The position numbers and the translations under genes are program-made. Positions 27,301 to 35,315 of a DNA stretch of 64,000 nt are shown here, in pieces (position 1 is the stretch's first letter; every line of letters begins with the position of its first letter). Below the pieces are notes generated by a model. The model worked only from the letters and a program-made list of their open reading frames with translations, ran no database searches and was not told the origin of the DNA. Source of the stretch: Kordiimonadaceae bacterium UBA4441 (lineage in GTDB: Bacteria > Pseudomonadota > Alphaproteobacteria > Sphingomonadales > Emcibacteraceae); contig DGPL01000050.1 in assembly GCA_002390425.1 (NCBI GenBank), positions 1 through 64,000 on the forward strand, in the 5' to 3' direction.

Positions 27301-27859
27301 CATCACCCCAAAGATCAATTCGTACGGGTTTTTTATTACCAGGTGGAAAAATATCAATAATACTGCCGCGAATGGCATAATCACCATGGTCAACTACAGT
27401 ACTGGATCTGCTATATCCGTTATGAGTTAAATAATTTGTCAGGTTATCAATATTAATGGTGCTGCCAATTTTAGCCGTGAAACTTGCATTTTTAATGATC
27501 TCTTTACAGGGAATATGCTGTGTGACGGCATTAATGGTACTGATGATAATTTGTTTTTTATCAGTTGGATTTAAGATATTCATAAGGGCGGTCATACGCC
27601 GTGCTAGAATGTCAGGATTTGGGGATACCCTATCATAGGGTAGGCAGTCCCATGCTGGAAACGTAATAACGTTAGCTTCAGGAAAATAAAACTGAACAAG
27701 TTCAGCTATATTTTCCATGCGCAAATAATCACGTGCGATATGCATTAATGGACGGTTTGCATTAACTGAATTTGCAATTTCAGCAATTATAAGTGCGTCC
27801 ATACCTTCTGGTACGTTGCTTAAAGTTAACGAGGTGTTTTCTTCTGAAATATCGTTCAC
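24371..27859 (-). CDS. mfd: transcription-repair coupling factor Mfd
   Basis: A 1162-residue DNA translocase that removes stalled RNA polymerase and recruits UvrA. Order of domains: N-terminal UvrB-like module (to about residue 340, with AWDCLPYDRVSPNPDI), species-variable linker, RNA-polymerase-interacting CarD-like domain (GDLVIHMDHGIGRYVGLKTI), then the RecG-like motor with Walker A GDVGFGKTEVALRTAFLA, Walker B LLIIDEEQHFGVGH, TLTATPIPRTLQLAMSG and LRGRVGRSKVRAYAYL. The C-terminal TRCF domain begins near INVGASVMIPERFVKDL. It overlaps the sdhE stop by 4 bases and is co-directional with it. Confidence 0.97.
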   Translation of the reverse strand: MNDISEENTSLTLSNVPEGMDALIIAEIANSVNANRPLMHIARDYLRMENIAELVQFYFPEANVITFPAWDCLPYDRVSPNPDILARRMTALMNILNPTDKKQIIISTINAVTQHIPCKEIIKNASFTAKIGSTINIDNLTNYLTHNGYSRSSTVVDHGDYAIRGSIIDIFPPGNKKPVRIDLWGDEVDTIKLFDPVSQRTDTKIDGIKLVPMGEIFLDDKSISCFRRKYVTEFGPARGNDPLYEAVTDGRKHAGMEHWLPFFHEKLETIFDYLNAPLITMDNLSTEALETRLSAISDYYLSRKTAYSEAPNKTDTIAPYKPVPPEQLFMSAAEWNDYSDQLNFHQFNPFEVPPAKNTRSYKGSQGRNFAPERNDKKINIYDALRKHIVAKQEAGKKIYLASYSIGARDRLSAVLNDHGMSRYKLLDSWKSAKRLPRDTIGLIILPLEHGFETDKFAIISEQDILGDRLIRKVRRTRKAENFISEASALTPGDLVIHMDHGIGRYVGLKTIDVGGAAHDCVLLTYHGGDKLYVPVENIEVLSRYGNEDSDGKLDKLGGLAWQGRKAKLKKRIREMADELIKVAAERALRKGEVIKPADGLYNEFCARFPYSETDDQLNAIGDVIEDLSSGRPMDRLICGDVGFGKTEVALRTAFLAVMEGFQVAIVAPTTLLARQHYKTFLERFRGFNIKVGHLSRLVTAKEQKLTKEELSKGDCEIVVGTHAVLGKTINFNNLGLLIIDEEQHFGVGHKEQLKKLKSNVHVLTLTATPIPRTLQLAMSGIQGLSLIATPPVDRLAVRTFVLPMDDLVIREALLREHYRGGQSFYVCPRISDLKEIHEFLKETVPEVKVVMAHGQMSPGQIEDIMNAFYDGAYDVLLSTTIVESGLDIPTANTMIIHRADNYGLAQLYQLRGRVGRSKVRAYAYLTLPPRRIPTPQAEKRLNVLQTLDTLGAGFTLASHDLDIRGAGNLLGDEQSGHIKEVGIELYQQMLEEAVVQAKSSANDDDAEGAWSPQINVGASVMIPERFVKDLNLRMSLYRRIAELKNRNDIDAFGGELIDRFGSLPEEVEHLLKVIEIKQYCKIACIEKIETGPKGAIISFRNSKFPNPPGLIDFLTKQGSVTKLRPDHKLVYVRKWSKVENRLLGSLNLSKALAKIANKTPNS

Positions 27860-28173
27860 TTTAATATCTTGATATAATCAATGGATTTTAACATTGTCAT
27901 GACATCATGATCATAATGTTCTGGTGCGGGGCGATCATTTGTTATCCAGGCGACAAGATCAGAATCAGCTTCGCGAAGCAAAGTTTCATATTTATCAAGT
28001 TGCTCGTCTGTCATATCATGTAAAAATTGATCGGCGAATGAGCCCAATAAAATATCGGCTTCTTTTATACCGCGGTGCCAGCTTCGGAATTTAAGCCGTT
28101 TTTTACGGATATCGATACTTTCGTTTTTATCTATTTGTCCTTCGATAAAACCGGGTGTGTTAAAACGTGTCAC
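27856..28173 (-). CDS. sdhE: succinate dehydrogenase assembly factor SdhE (SDHAF2-like)
   Basis: A 105-residue FAD assembly factor that promotes covalent flavinylation of succinate dehydrogenase SdhA. The core KKRLKFRSWHRGIKEADILL contains the conserved RG-x-x-E contact motif, followed by FLHDMTDEQLDKYETLLRE, LVAWITN and the acidic surface. It overlaps mfd by 4 bases, so it is the upstream gene of a two-gene operon. It is divergent from recG across a 94-base promoter region. Confidence 0.92.
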   Translation of the reverse strand: MTRFNTPGFIEGQIDKNESIDIRKKRLKFRSWHRGIKEADILLGSFADQFLHDMTDEQLDKYETLLREADSDLVAWITNDRPAPEHYDHDVMTMLKSIDYIKILK

Positions 28174-28192
28174 TTAACTTCTCATTCATCAA

Positions 28193-28220
28193 TTGATAAG
28201 GTATGTTATGTGTATATAAA
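28193..28220 (+). promoter_or_regulatory. sigma70-type promoter of recG
   Basis: TTGATA at 28193-28198 and TATAAA at 28215-28220 are separated by 16 bases, 48 bases before the recG ATG. Confidence 0.5.
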
Positions 28221-28267
28221 AATATGTTTGAAATGAAAACAATTAAACCTAAAAAAAGACAAACCTA

Positions 28268-30361
28268 ATGCGACCGGAAATTTTATATCCTTTATTTGCT
28301 GATACGGAAACTCTTCCAGGGGTAGGCGCGCGTATCGCAAAAAATTTGGAAAAAGTAGCTGGCAGTAAGATCATTGATCTCTTATGGCATATGCCTTTAG
28401 ACGTAATTGATAGACGTAATAGCCCAGCCTTAAAAGATATTCTTTTCGATCAAATCGTCACGGTTGAAATTACCGTCGGAAAACATGAAGGTGTACAAGG
28501 GAAAGGCCGTAAACCCTATCGGGTATGGTGTCATGATGATACGGGATCGATGCAATTAATATTCTTTCACCCGAGACGGGATTATATTTTACAGCAATTA
28601 CCAGAAGGCGAAAATCGACTGATTAGCGGAAAAGTTGAAATCTATAATGGTGCTCTTCAAATGAGCCACCCAGAATATATAATGCCAATTAATAAAAGAA
28701 ACGAAATTCCGCATATTGAACCCATATATCCATTGACTGCCGGGGTAAGCGGTAAAGTTATGGCACGCATAATTGGCGAGGCAACTAAAAAGGCGAAACC
28801 GTTACCCGAGTGGTTAGATCAAAGTCTTTTGGATCGCGAGAAATGGTTGAATTGGTATGATGCTTTAATTGATATGCATCATCCCAAGAATAAAGAAGAC
28901 ACCTTCAGTGATACTCCTTCACGAATAAGATTGGCCTATGATGAAATACTAGCAAATCAACTTGCATTAGAAATAATGCGTAGACAAACTAAGAAGAAAA
29001 AAGGTCGGGTAATGGCATCTAATGATAGTTTAACTAAGCAAGTGATTGATCAGCTTCCTTACGCCTTAACCAATGCCCAACTAAGGTCTATTGATGAAAT
29101 AAAAAAGGACATGGAGGATCCTTCAGCGATGATGAGGTTACTTCAGGGGGATGTGGGCAGTGGCAAGACAGTTGTTGCGCTTATCTCTATGTTGGTTGCC
29201 GTTGAAAATAATGCGCAAGCTGCAATCCTCGCACCAACTGAGATTTTAGCAAGGCAACATTTTGATAGCTTGTCAGAAATGACAAGTGGTCTTGATATCA
29301 ATGTCGCAATTTTAACAGGGCGCGATAAAGGAAAAACGAGAGAGGCTTTACTTTCTAAATTAGCGAAGGGCGAGATTGATATATTAATTGGTACACATGC
29401 AATATTTCAAAAAGACGTTATTTATAATGATCTCGCAATGGCAGTTATAGATGAGCAACATCGATTTGGCGTAGAGCAGAGAATGGCTCTTTCGGCGAAA
29501 GGGAAAAAGGGTGTTGGTATGGATCTTCTTGCCATGACAGCAACCCCAATTCCGCGAACTTTAACGTTGACCGTTTATGGTGATATGGATGTCTCAAGAC
29601 TTGATGAAAAGCCGCCAGGGCGAACGCCTGTTGATACCCGCGTTATGTCATTAACCCGAATAGATGATATTGTTGGCGCTGCACGTCGTGCTATTCAAGA
29701 TGGTGCTAGGCTTTATTGGGTATGCCCACTCGTGGAGGAATCGGAAGTACTTGACTTAGCCGCCGCAGAGGAAAGGTATCGTCATTTATCCCAAATATTT
29801 GGCGATCGTGTTGGTCTTGTCCATGGAAAGATGAAATCAAAAGATAAAGATGAAGTAATGCAGCGGTTTTCAAATGGTGAAATTGATATTTTGGTTGCTA
29901 CCACGGTTATTGAGGTGGGCGTTAATGTTCCTGAAGCTACTGTTATGATTATTGAACATGCGGAACGTTTTGGTCTTTCACAACTTCATCAACTTAGGGG
30001 ACGTGTCGGACGCGGGGCTGATAAATCAACGTGTCTTTTATTATATGGTCAAACACTTGGAAAAACAGCGAAAGCGCGATTAACCATCATGCGTGAAACC
30101 GAGGACGGGTTTATTATAGCTGAAGAGGATTTGAAATTAAGAGGCGCGGGCGAAGTGTTAGGTACACGTCAAAGCGGATTACCAAAGTTCAGAGTGGCAA
30201 GCCTTGAAGAACATCATCATTTAATTCCAATGGCACGTGATGATGCACGATTGATTTTGGAAAAAGACATGGATCTTACGTCTGAGCGTGGAAAGAACTT
30301 AAGGATTTTATTATATCTTTTTGAAAGAGATGAAGGTGTGCGCTACCTTAATTCTGGATAA
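28268..30361 (+). CDS. recG: ATP-dependent DNA helicase RecG
   Basis: Remodels stalled replication forks and Holliday-type junctions. The 697-residue protein has an N-terminal wedge/OB domain (PGVGARIAKNLEKVAG, LLWHMPLDVIDRR), then the helicase core with Walker A LLQGDVGSGKTVVALI, Walker B AVIDEQHRFGVEQR, AMTATPIPRTLTLTVYGDMD, the C-terminal LHQLRGRVGRGADKSTCLL and LKLRGAGEVLGTRQSG. Its last 14 bases overlap the end of the convergent rsmJ gene. Confidence 0.97.
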   Translation: MRPEILYPLFADTETLPGVGARIAKNLEKVAGSKIIDLLWHMPLDVIDRRNSPALKDILFDQIVTVEITVGKHEGVQGKGRKPYRVWCHDDTGSMQLIFFHPRRDYILQQLPEGENRLISGKVEIYNGALQMSHPEYIMPINKRNEIPHIEPIYPLTAGVSGKVMARIIGEATKKAKPLPEWLDQSLLDREKWLNWYDALIDMHHPKNKEDTFSDTPSRIRLAYDEILANQLALEIMRRQTKKKKGRVMASNDSLTKQVIDQLPYALTNAQLRSIDEIKKDMEDPSAMMRLLQGDVGSGKTVVALISMLVAVENNAQAAILAPTEILARQHFDSLSEMTSGLDINVAILTGRDKGKTREALLSKLAKGEIDILIGTHAIFQKDVIYNDLAMAVIDEQHRFGVEQRMALSAKGKKGVGMDLLAMTATPIPRTLTLTVYGDMDVSRLDEKPPGRTPVDTRVMSLTRIDDIVGAARRAIQDGARLYWVCPLVEESEVLDLAAAEERYRHLSQIFGDRVGLVHGKMKSKDKDEVMQRFSNGEIDILVATTVIEVGVNVPEATVMIIEHAERFGLSQLHQLRGRVGRGADKSTCLLLYGQTLGKTAKARLTIMRETEDGFIIAEEDLKLRGAGEVLGTRQSGLPKFRVASLEEHHHLIPMARDDARLILEKDMDLTSERGKNLRILLYLFERDEGVRYLNSG

Positions 30362-30953
30362 AAACATCATAACGGGTTGATTTACCAGTTATCTGATGAG
30401 ATGGCATTCTAAGTCCTTGAATAGAGTCTGCTTTCATAGGCCATTTTAACACCACACGTTTTTTTGCATGGTTTAAGGCAATCTCAATCAATTCTTTCGC
30501 ATCTGGATCTGTACCGACAATTTCTCGTATGAGACGCATTTCTTTTTTCACGAGCCCAGATTTCTTTCGTTCTGGGTGCATGGGATCGACCAAAATGACG
30601 TCTGGCTCTAATGTAGGGATAATATCTTTCGCATCTCCATAAAGCAGGGTCATGCGATCAATTATTTCTCTATATTCGTCACTGGCATTTCGTGCCTTAT
30701 CTAATCCTAGTTTTAAATGCTGATGCATTTCTTTATTTCGTTCGATTAATGTGACGTGTAACCCCAATGATGCGAGTAAAAAACTGTCTCTACCTAATCC
30801 TGCGGTGGCATCAACCACAATTGGATTAATGCCGGTTTTTAAACCAATTGCTTTTGGAAGTGCTTGTCCGCGTCCGCCGCCAGATCGAAAGCGATGACCT
30901 ACTGGACCCCCAACAAAATCACAAACAAGCGTTTCTTGAATTTTTTTAGCCAT
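30348..30953 (-). CDS. rsmJ: 16S rRNA m2G1516 methyltransferase RsmJ-like
   Basis: A class I SAM-dependent methyltransferase of 201 residues. The motif order is that of RsmJ: the SAM-binding segment VVDATAGLGRDSFLLASLG, VTLIERNKEMHQHLKLGL, the catalytic DVILVDPMHPERKKSGLVKK (DPMHP) and VVLKWPMKAD. It is the final gene of the operon lptF-lptG-bcerS-DUF502-rsmJ, overlapping the DUF502 gene by 8 bases. Confidence 0.88.
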   Translation of the reverse strand: MAKKIQETLVCDFVGGPVGHRFRSGGGRGQALPKAIGLKTGINPIVVDATAGLGRDSFLLASLGLHVTLIERNKEMHQHLKLGLDKARNASDEYREIIDRMTLLYGDAKDIIPTLEPDVILVDPMHPERKKSGLVKKEMRLIREIVGTDPDAKELIEIALNHAKKRVVLKWPMKADSIQGLRMPSHQITGKSTRYDVFIQN

Positions 30954-31605
30954 TTTTCTTAGGCAAATCTTCAGGATTTACGAGGCCAGCAGAGATGACG
31001 TATTTGGCGCCTTGATCTGGAGTCATATCTAAATAAATCAAATCTTTTTTAGGGGCAAATAACAAGAACCCAGATGTTGGATTTGGTGTTGTGGGTAGAA
31101 ATAAATTGACCACTTCATCTTCCATTCGTCCTTGAATTTCGCTCGTATTTTCGCCAGAAACAAACGCAATTGCCCATAGGCCTGGTCTAGGGTACTCGAC
31201 CAGAACAACATCACTGAAACTTTTGGCTTCCTGTGATACAACCGTTTCAAATATTTGTTTTAATGTGCTATAAACACTACGAATAACTGGCATGCGGTCA
31301 ACAAATTTCTCTCCAAATCTAAGCAATGCTCGCCCAAAAAGGTTAGCGGTTAATGCCCCTAATATGATCAGGAAAACGACAACCCCGACAAGGCCAAGAC
31401 CAGGAATAGAAAACGGTAAATATGTTTCAGGGTTATATGCATTTGGAATGAGTGGTTTTACACTTTCATCAACAAAAGTGATGAACCACCAACCAATGTA
31501 GATCGTAATACCAATTGGTGAAGCCACAACAAGTCCTGTAAGAAAATAATTTCTAAGGCGATGAAAAAGGCTTACTTTTTTCGGAGGTTCTATTATTTCG
31601 GTCAT
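30946..31605 (-). CDS. DUF502 family inner membrane protein
   Basis: A 219-residue protein with two membrane segments (about residues 14-36, YFLTGLVVASPIGITIYIGW, and about 70-92, GLGLVGVVVFLIILGAL) and a soluble C-terminal domain with the DUF502 signatures GEKFVDRMPVIRSVYSTLKQ, VVLVEYPRPGLWAIAFVSGE and LFLPTTPNPTSGFLLF. The function is unknown. Its start codon directly abuts the stop of the ceramide synthase gene, so it is in the same transcript, and a membrane-lipid role is conceivable but not shown. Confidence 0.88.
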   Translation of the reverse strand: MTEIIEPPKKVSLFHRLRNYFLTGLVVASPIGITIYIGWWFITFVDESVKPLIPNAYNPETYLPFSIPGLGLVGVVVFLIILGALTANLFGRALLRFGEKFVDRMPVIRSVYSTLKQIFETVVSQEAKSFSDVVLVEYPRPGLWAIAFVSGENTSEIQGRMEDEVVNLFLPTTPNPTSGFLLFAPKKDLIYLDMTPDQGAKYVISAGLVNPEDLPKKNG

Positions 31606-32754
31606 TTATAAATCTTTTTGATAAAGTCTGTATGTTTTATATTTTACGCAGCCAATGCTTTCTAACAATTTAGAGAGACGTGTATTTTCCTCTAGTACCC
31701 AAGAAAGTTCGGCTTGTTCACAGCCAATTTTAATGGCACTTTGTCGGCAAGCTTCAAATAGCCCAAATGACATGATACCACTTAAACGGCTATTCTGATA
31801 TTCTGTTCTAACTCCCATCAAAGGAACCCTTACGGTTTTGAAACTAGGTTTTATTTTCAGTCTCCATAGGAGTTTAAATATACCAAATGGGAATAATTTT
31901 CCGTTTAAGTCTCTTATGATTTCGTTGATATTAGGCAGAGTTACCATAATCGCTTGCGGTACACCATCAATTTCTGCAATATAGGTGAAGTCTTCTCGGA
32001 TAATCATTTTTAGTTCTTTAACCGCGTGATCAAGTTCAGCTTCAGTAAATGGAATATATTTCCAGTTTTCAATCCAGGCATCATTAAAAATATCTAGAAT
32101 GATTTTTAATTCTTCTTCATATTTATCCATATTGATAGGGCGAAATTTTACCTGACCTTTATCAACAGCCCGATCAACCAATTTTTGTATCGTAGGTGGA
32201 AGGATAGGGTCGCTGATATCAAGGGTATAAGCCCAAGTATCTTTAACACTCGATAAACCATAATTGTGGACCAGCTTTTCATAATAGGGGCGTGCATGGC
32301 CCATAAGAAGGCGGGGTGGTGTATCAAATCCTTCAACGAGCATACCTGTTTCTTCGTTAATGGAAAGGCTAAAGGGGCCAATAACCTCGATCATTCCATT
32401 TTCTTTTAACCACGAACAGGCAGTGTCAAACAGAGCATTGGCAACGTCTTGATCATCAATACAATCAAAAAAGCCATAATGTCCGGTTTTAACGCCATGC
32501 TGCGGTTCTACAAGCTCATCTATTTGAGCACTAATTCGTCCTACCGGCATACCGTTTTTATAAGCGATCCATAACCGCACATCCGCATGAAGAAAATATG
32601 GATTTTTTTTCTCATCAATTATATCCATACGTTCCATGATAAGCGGTGGAACCCAATTTGGATCATCTTTGAAGATATCCCACAGTAGCGTAACAAAAAT
32701 CTTGCGATCTTTTTTGCTCAGAACGGGTTTTATTTCAATTGAATGTGAAGACAC
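31606..32754 (-). CDS. bcerS: GNAT-superfamily N-acyltransferase, probable bacterial ceramide synthase
   Basis: A 382-residue soluble protein of the acyl-CoA N-acyltransferase superfamily. Characteristic segments are IFKDDPNWVPPLIMERMDII, KNPYFLHADVRLWIAYKNG, PVGRISAQIDELVE, GPFSLSINEETGMLVEGFDT and RLLMGHARPYYEKLV. I recognise this as the family of the Caulobacter ceramide synthase (bCerS/CC_1154), which joins a fatty acid to the long-chain base, a case convergent with eukaryotic ceramide synthases. Context supports this: spt, acp, cerR and an acyl ligase lie within 8 kb. It sits in an operon directly after lptF and lptG. The family call is firm, the exact substrate inferred. Confidence 0.78.
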   Translation of the reverse strand: MSSHSIEIKPVLSKKDRKIFVTLLWDIFKDDPNWVPPLIMERMDIIDEKKNPYFLHADVRLWIAYKNGMPVGRISAQIDELVEPQHGVKTGHYGFFDCIDDQDVANALFDTACSWLKENGMIEVIGPFSLSINEETGMLVEGFDTPPRLLMGHARPYYEKLVHNYGLSSVKDTWAYTLDISDPILPPTIQKLVDRAVDKGQVKFRPINMDKYEEELKIILDIFNDAWIENWKYIPFTEAELDHAVKELKMIIREDFTYIAEIDGVPQAIMVTLPNINEIIRDLNGKLFPFGIFKLLWRLKIKPSFKTVRVPLMGVRTEYQNSRLSGIMSFGLFEACRQSAIKIGCEQAELSWVLEENTRLSKLLESIGCVKYKTYRLYQKDL

Positions 32755-32772
32755 AAAAGATCCTTTTAATAT

Positions 32773-33903
32773 TTATTCTTCTGTTAATAAGATAAAGCTA
32801 ATGCCAGCCAGACCAAATAATAGAAATGGAAGCCATGCAGCAATGATAGGTGGGACCGCGCCATATTGCCCTAATGCGATGAAGAGATTATTGACGACAA
32901 AAAAACCAAAACCCATAGAAAGAGTGATCAGTATTCGGCCAAATAAATTTCCGCCCCTATGTAACCCAAAGGCAGCAAGCCCGGCCAATAAAGGCATTAA
33001 TAGTGTACTTAGTGGCGTTACGAATTTCTGGTGGAGCATGGTATCAAGATTGTCTGTACCATGACCCTCAGATTGCAATTGATCGATTGCACGGCGAAGT
33101 CGCGGTAAGTTAACTTGGTCGGCAATTATGGCAAGTGAGATAAATCTTTCTGGAGGTATTGTTGTGTCCCAATCTAGATTCTCTAGTACGGTGATTTCAA
33201 GTGTTTCCAAATCAAATGTTTTAACCTCAAATAGTTTCCACTTGTTATCGCGATGAACGGCAAAATCGGCTTTAATTATATTGGTAATGTTTTTATTTTC
33301 ATCACGAATATATTGTGTCACTTGGTCAAGAAGTAGGATGCTACTGTTTCTACTAGCACTTTCTGCTTTAACTAAGTTTTGACCGTCAGCAACCCAGGAA
33401 TCATAGACGGAATCTGGGGCAGGTGGAATATCAGCAGCAAAGGCATTGGCTTCCCAGTTACGAAGCTCGGCTCTTGCATGAACAGTAACGGTTTCTGAAA
33501 ATACAAATGTAACCAAACCAATGAGAAGAGAAATTCCCATTAAAGGTACAAGGATCCGAAAGGCCGACCATCCTGATGCTTTCATTATCACGATTTCACT
33601 ATTCACGTTCAAAACAGACAGGGTCAAAATAGCAGATAATAGAGCGACAAATGGTGAGAATAATGTAATGAGATGCGGACTTCTTAATGTTATATATCGC
33701 CATAGGTCAGCATATACTGCACCATCACCTGCAAGAATTTCTTCTGATTTAGCTAGTAAATCTAGCATTTGTAGAGTTGCAATTAGCCCAACGAGGATAA
33801 TTGCATATCGAGTGATAAAGATTTTTGCGAGATAAACATCCATACTGCCAGGATTGAAAAACCTGCCAAAATGTCCACCATAGCTCATGACGCGTTCCAC
33901 CAT
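32773..33903 (-). CDS. lptG: LptG-type permease (YjgP/YjgQ family)
   Basis: A 376-residue inner membrane protein of the LPS-transport permease family. Hydrophobic segments group at about residues 31-50, 80-105 and 125-150. A periplasmic beta-jellyroll-like domain follows (about 160-290, SVYDSWVADGQNLVKAES, WKLFEVKTFDLETLEI), then three C-terminal segments at about 308-375 (PLSTLLMPLLAGLAAFGLH). LptF/LptG pair with the ATPase LptB to extract lipids toward the periplasmic bridge. Here the stop is 18 bases from the ceramide synthase gene, an unusual neighbour, so it may be dedicated to sphingolipid rather than LPS. Confidence 0.88.
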   Translation of the reverse strand: MVERVMSYGGHFGRFFNPGSMDVYLAKIFITRYAIILVGLIATLQMLDLLAKSEEILAGDGAVYADLWRYITLRSPHLITLFSPFVALLSAILTLSVLNVNSEIVIMKASGWSAFRILVPLMGISLLIGLVTFVFSETVTVHARAELRNWEANAFAADIPPAPDSVYDSWVADGQNLVKAESASRNSSILLLDQVTQYIRDENKNITNIIKADFAVHRDNKWKLFEVKTFDLETLEITVLENLDWDTTIPPERFISLAIIADQVNLPRLRRAIDQLQSEGHGTDNLDTMLHQKFVTPLSTLLMPLLAGLAAFGLHRGGNLFGRILITLSMGFGFFVVNNLFIALGQYGAVPPIIAAWLPFLLFGLAGISFILLTEE

Positions 33904-33904
33904 A

Positions 33905-35080
33905 TCAGCTCGCCATCTTCAGTCGTTTGAATATTTTTGTCGCCGCCTCGGAGATCACTTCAGAAATCATTTCAAGCGTTTTAAGCGGGGTTCCACCTAC
34001 TTTATAAGCACCAATATAATATAATCGCGCCGTAAGAAGGACAAATAATGCGGTCGGTAACCATATAGAAATAATAGGATCGATGCTTCCTTCAGCGGCA
34101 AAGTCTAAACCGAATTCGAGCACTTTATGATAAAGAAGCAGTAGAAAAACGCCTACCGAAATACCAAGTGCACGTCCTGACCTTTTTGCAACCAATCCAA
34201 GAGGGACGGCAAGAAAAGGCACAATTAAGATAGATAAGGCCCGCGCCGCTCTTGAATGCAGTGTTGCAATAATTGCAGTATCCCCTGAATTGCGTTCGGC
34301 CCAAAGTTCAAGAAATGTCATTTCCGCAGCTTCATCACCACGGTTTCTGAATTGTTCAAACATTGGAACTTCTAATGGTAAATCATGCATATCAAAATTA
34401 AGTATTCTTGGGCGGTCTTGACTGGCATCGAAATCAATCAGACTTCCTTCATATAGCCTTAAAATAATATATTTTTGATCAGGGGATGCGAAGAAGTTTC
34501 CGCTTTTAGCACTCACGGAGAATATATGGCCATCGGCATCTTCTTTTTGAGCGAAGATATCAATGAGTTCACGTCCGGAATTACGTGATTCTTCAATACG
34601 AAGGGTCAGTCCTTCACCAAGGTTCGTAAATTCATTGGATTTAATCGCAGCGCCAAGTGCGCCGCTTCTGACATCAAAGATAAGTTCTTCATAAGCATAT
34701 TTGCTATATGGTTGAACGAAACCTACTACGATAATATTGATGGCGAGCAAAGTAAGAGCAATCAGAAATGACGGAAATAAAAGGCGATGCAGGCTAAGTC
34801 CACATGATAAAAATGCGTCTAGTTCGCTGCTTAATGCAAATTTACGAATAGCGAGTAGCACACCTAAAAACATGGCAAGCGGAATGACCAATGTAAGATA
34901 TTGAGGCATTAAATTGCCTAACATTTGCCAAACAACATCAATAGGGCCGCCTTGATTAATAACAAAATCAAATAGGGAAAGCATTTTTTCCAGAAGAAGC
35001 AATAATGCTGCAACACCTAGCGTGGCTAAAAGAGGCACGATTGTGTTTTTTAAAATATAGTAATCAACTTTTTTTAGCAT
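33905..35080 (-). CDS. lptF: LptF-type permease (YjgP/YjgQ family)
   Basis: A 391-residue partner of the LptG-type protein. N-terminal membrane segments (YILKNTIVPLLATLGVAALL, YLTLVIPLAMFLGVLLAI, FLIALTLLAINIIVVGFVQP), a periplasmic domain with LTLRIEESRNSGRELIDIFA, and C-terminal segments ALSILIVPFLAVPLGLVAK to LPTALFVLLTARLYYIGAYK give the LptF topology. The stop is one base before the LptG start, so both are translated together. It is the first gene of the operon that also holds bcerS, DUF502 and rsmJ. No lptB, lptC, lptD or pepA is present nearby. Confidence 0.88.
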   Translation of the reverse strand: MLKKVDYYILKNTIVPLLATLGVAALLLLLEKMLSLFDFVINQGGPIDVVWQMLGNLMPQYLTLVIPLAMFLGVLLAIRKFALSSELDAFLSCGLSLHRLLFPSFLIALTLLAINIIVVGFVQPYSKYAYEELIFDVRSGALGAAIKSNEFTNLGEGLTLRIEESRNSGRELIDIFAQKEDADGHIFSVSAKSGNFFASPDQKYIILRLYEGSLIDFDASQDRPRILNFDMHDLPLEVPMFEQFRNRGDEAAEMTFLELWAERNSGDTAIIATLHSRAARALSILIVPFLAVPLGLVAKRSGRALGISVGVFLLLLYHKVLEFGLDFAAEGSIDPIISIWLPTALFVLLTARLYYIGAYKVGGTPLKTLEMISEVISEAATKIFKRLKMAS

Positions 35081-35315
35081 TATTTATAAACTGTCTTAAT
35101 ATTGACTTGTAATCTTATCATAGCTCATTTATGGCTAACTATATAACTTATTTAAGTGATATGCATCTTTATAGTATGGAAAAATAGCAACAAAATAAAT
35201 GTTTTTTGTGTATGCTAAAACTTTATGGTCAATATTAGGCAATTTGATTTTAAAATTGTTTTTTTTACTTTAATAATATTATGTCGACGAAATACAAGAA
35301 ATTGGAAAAATAAGC

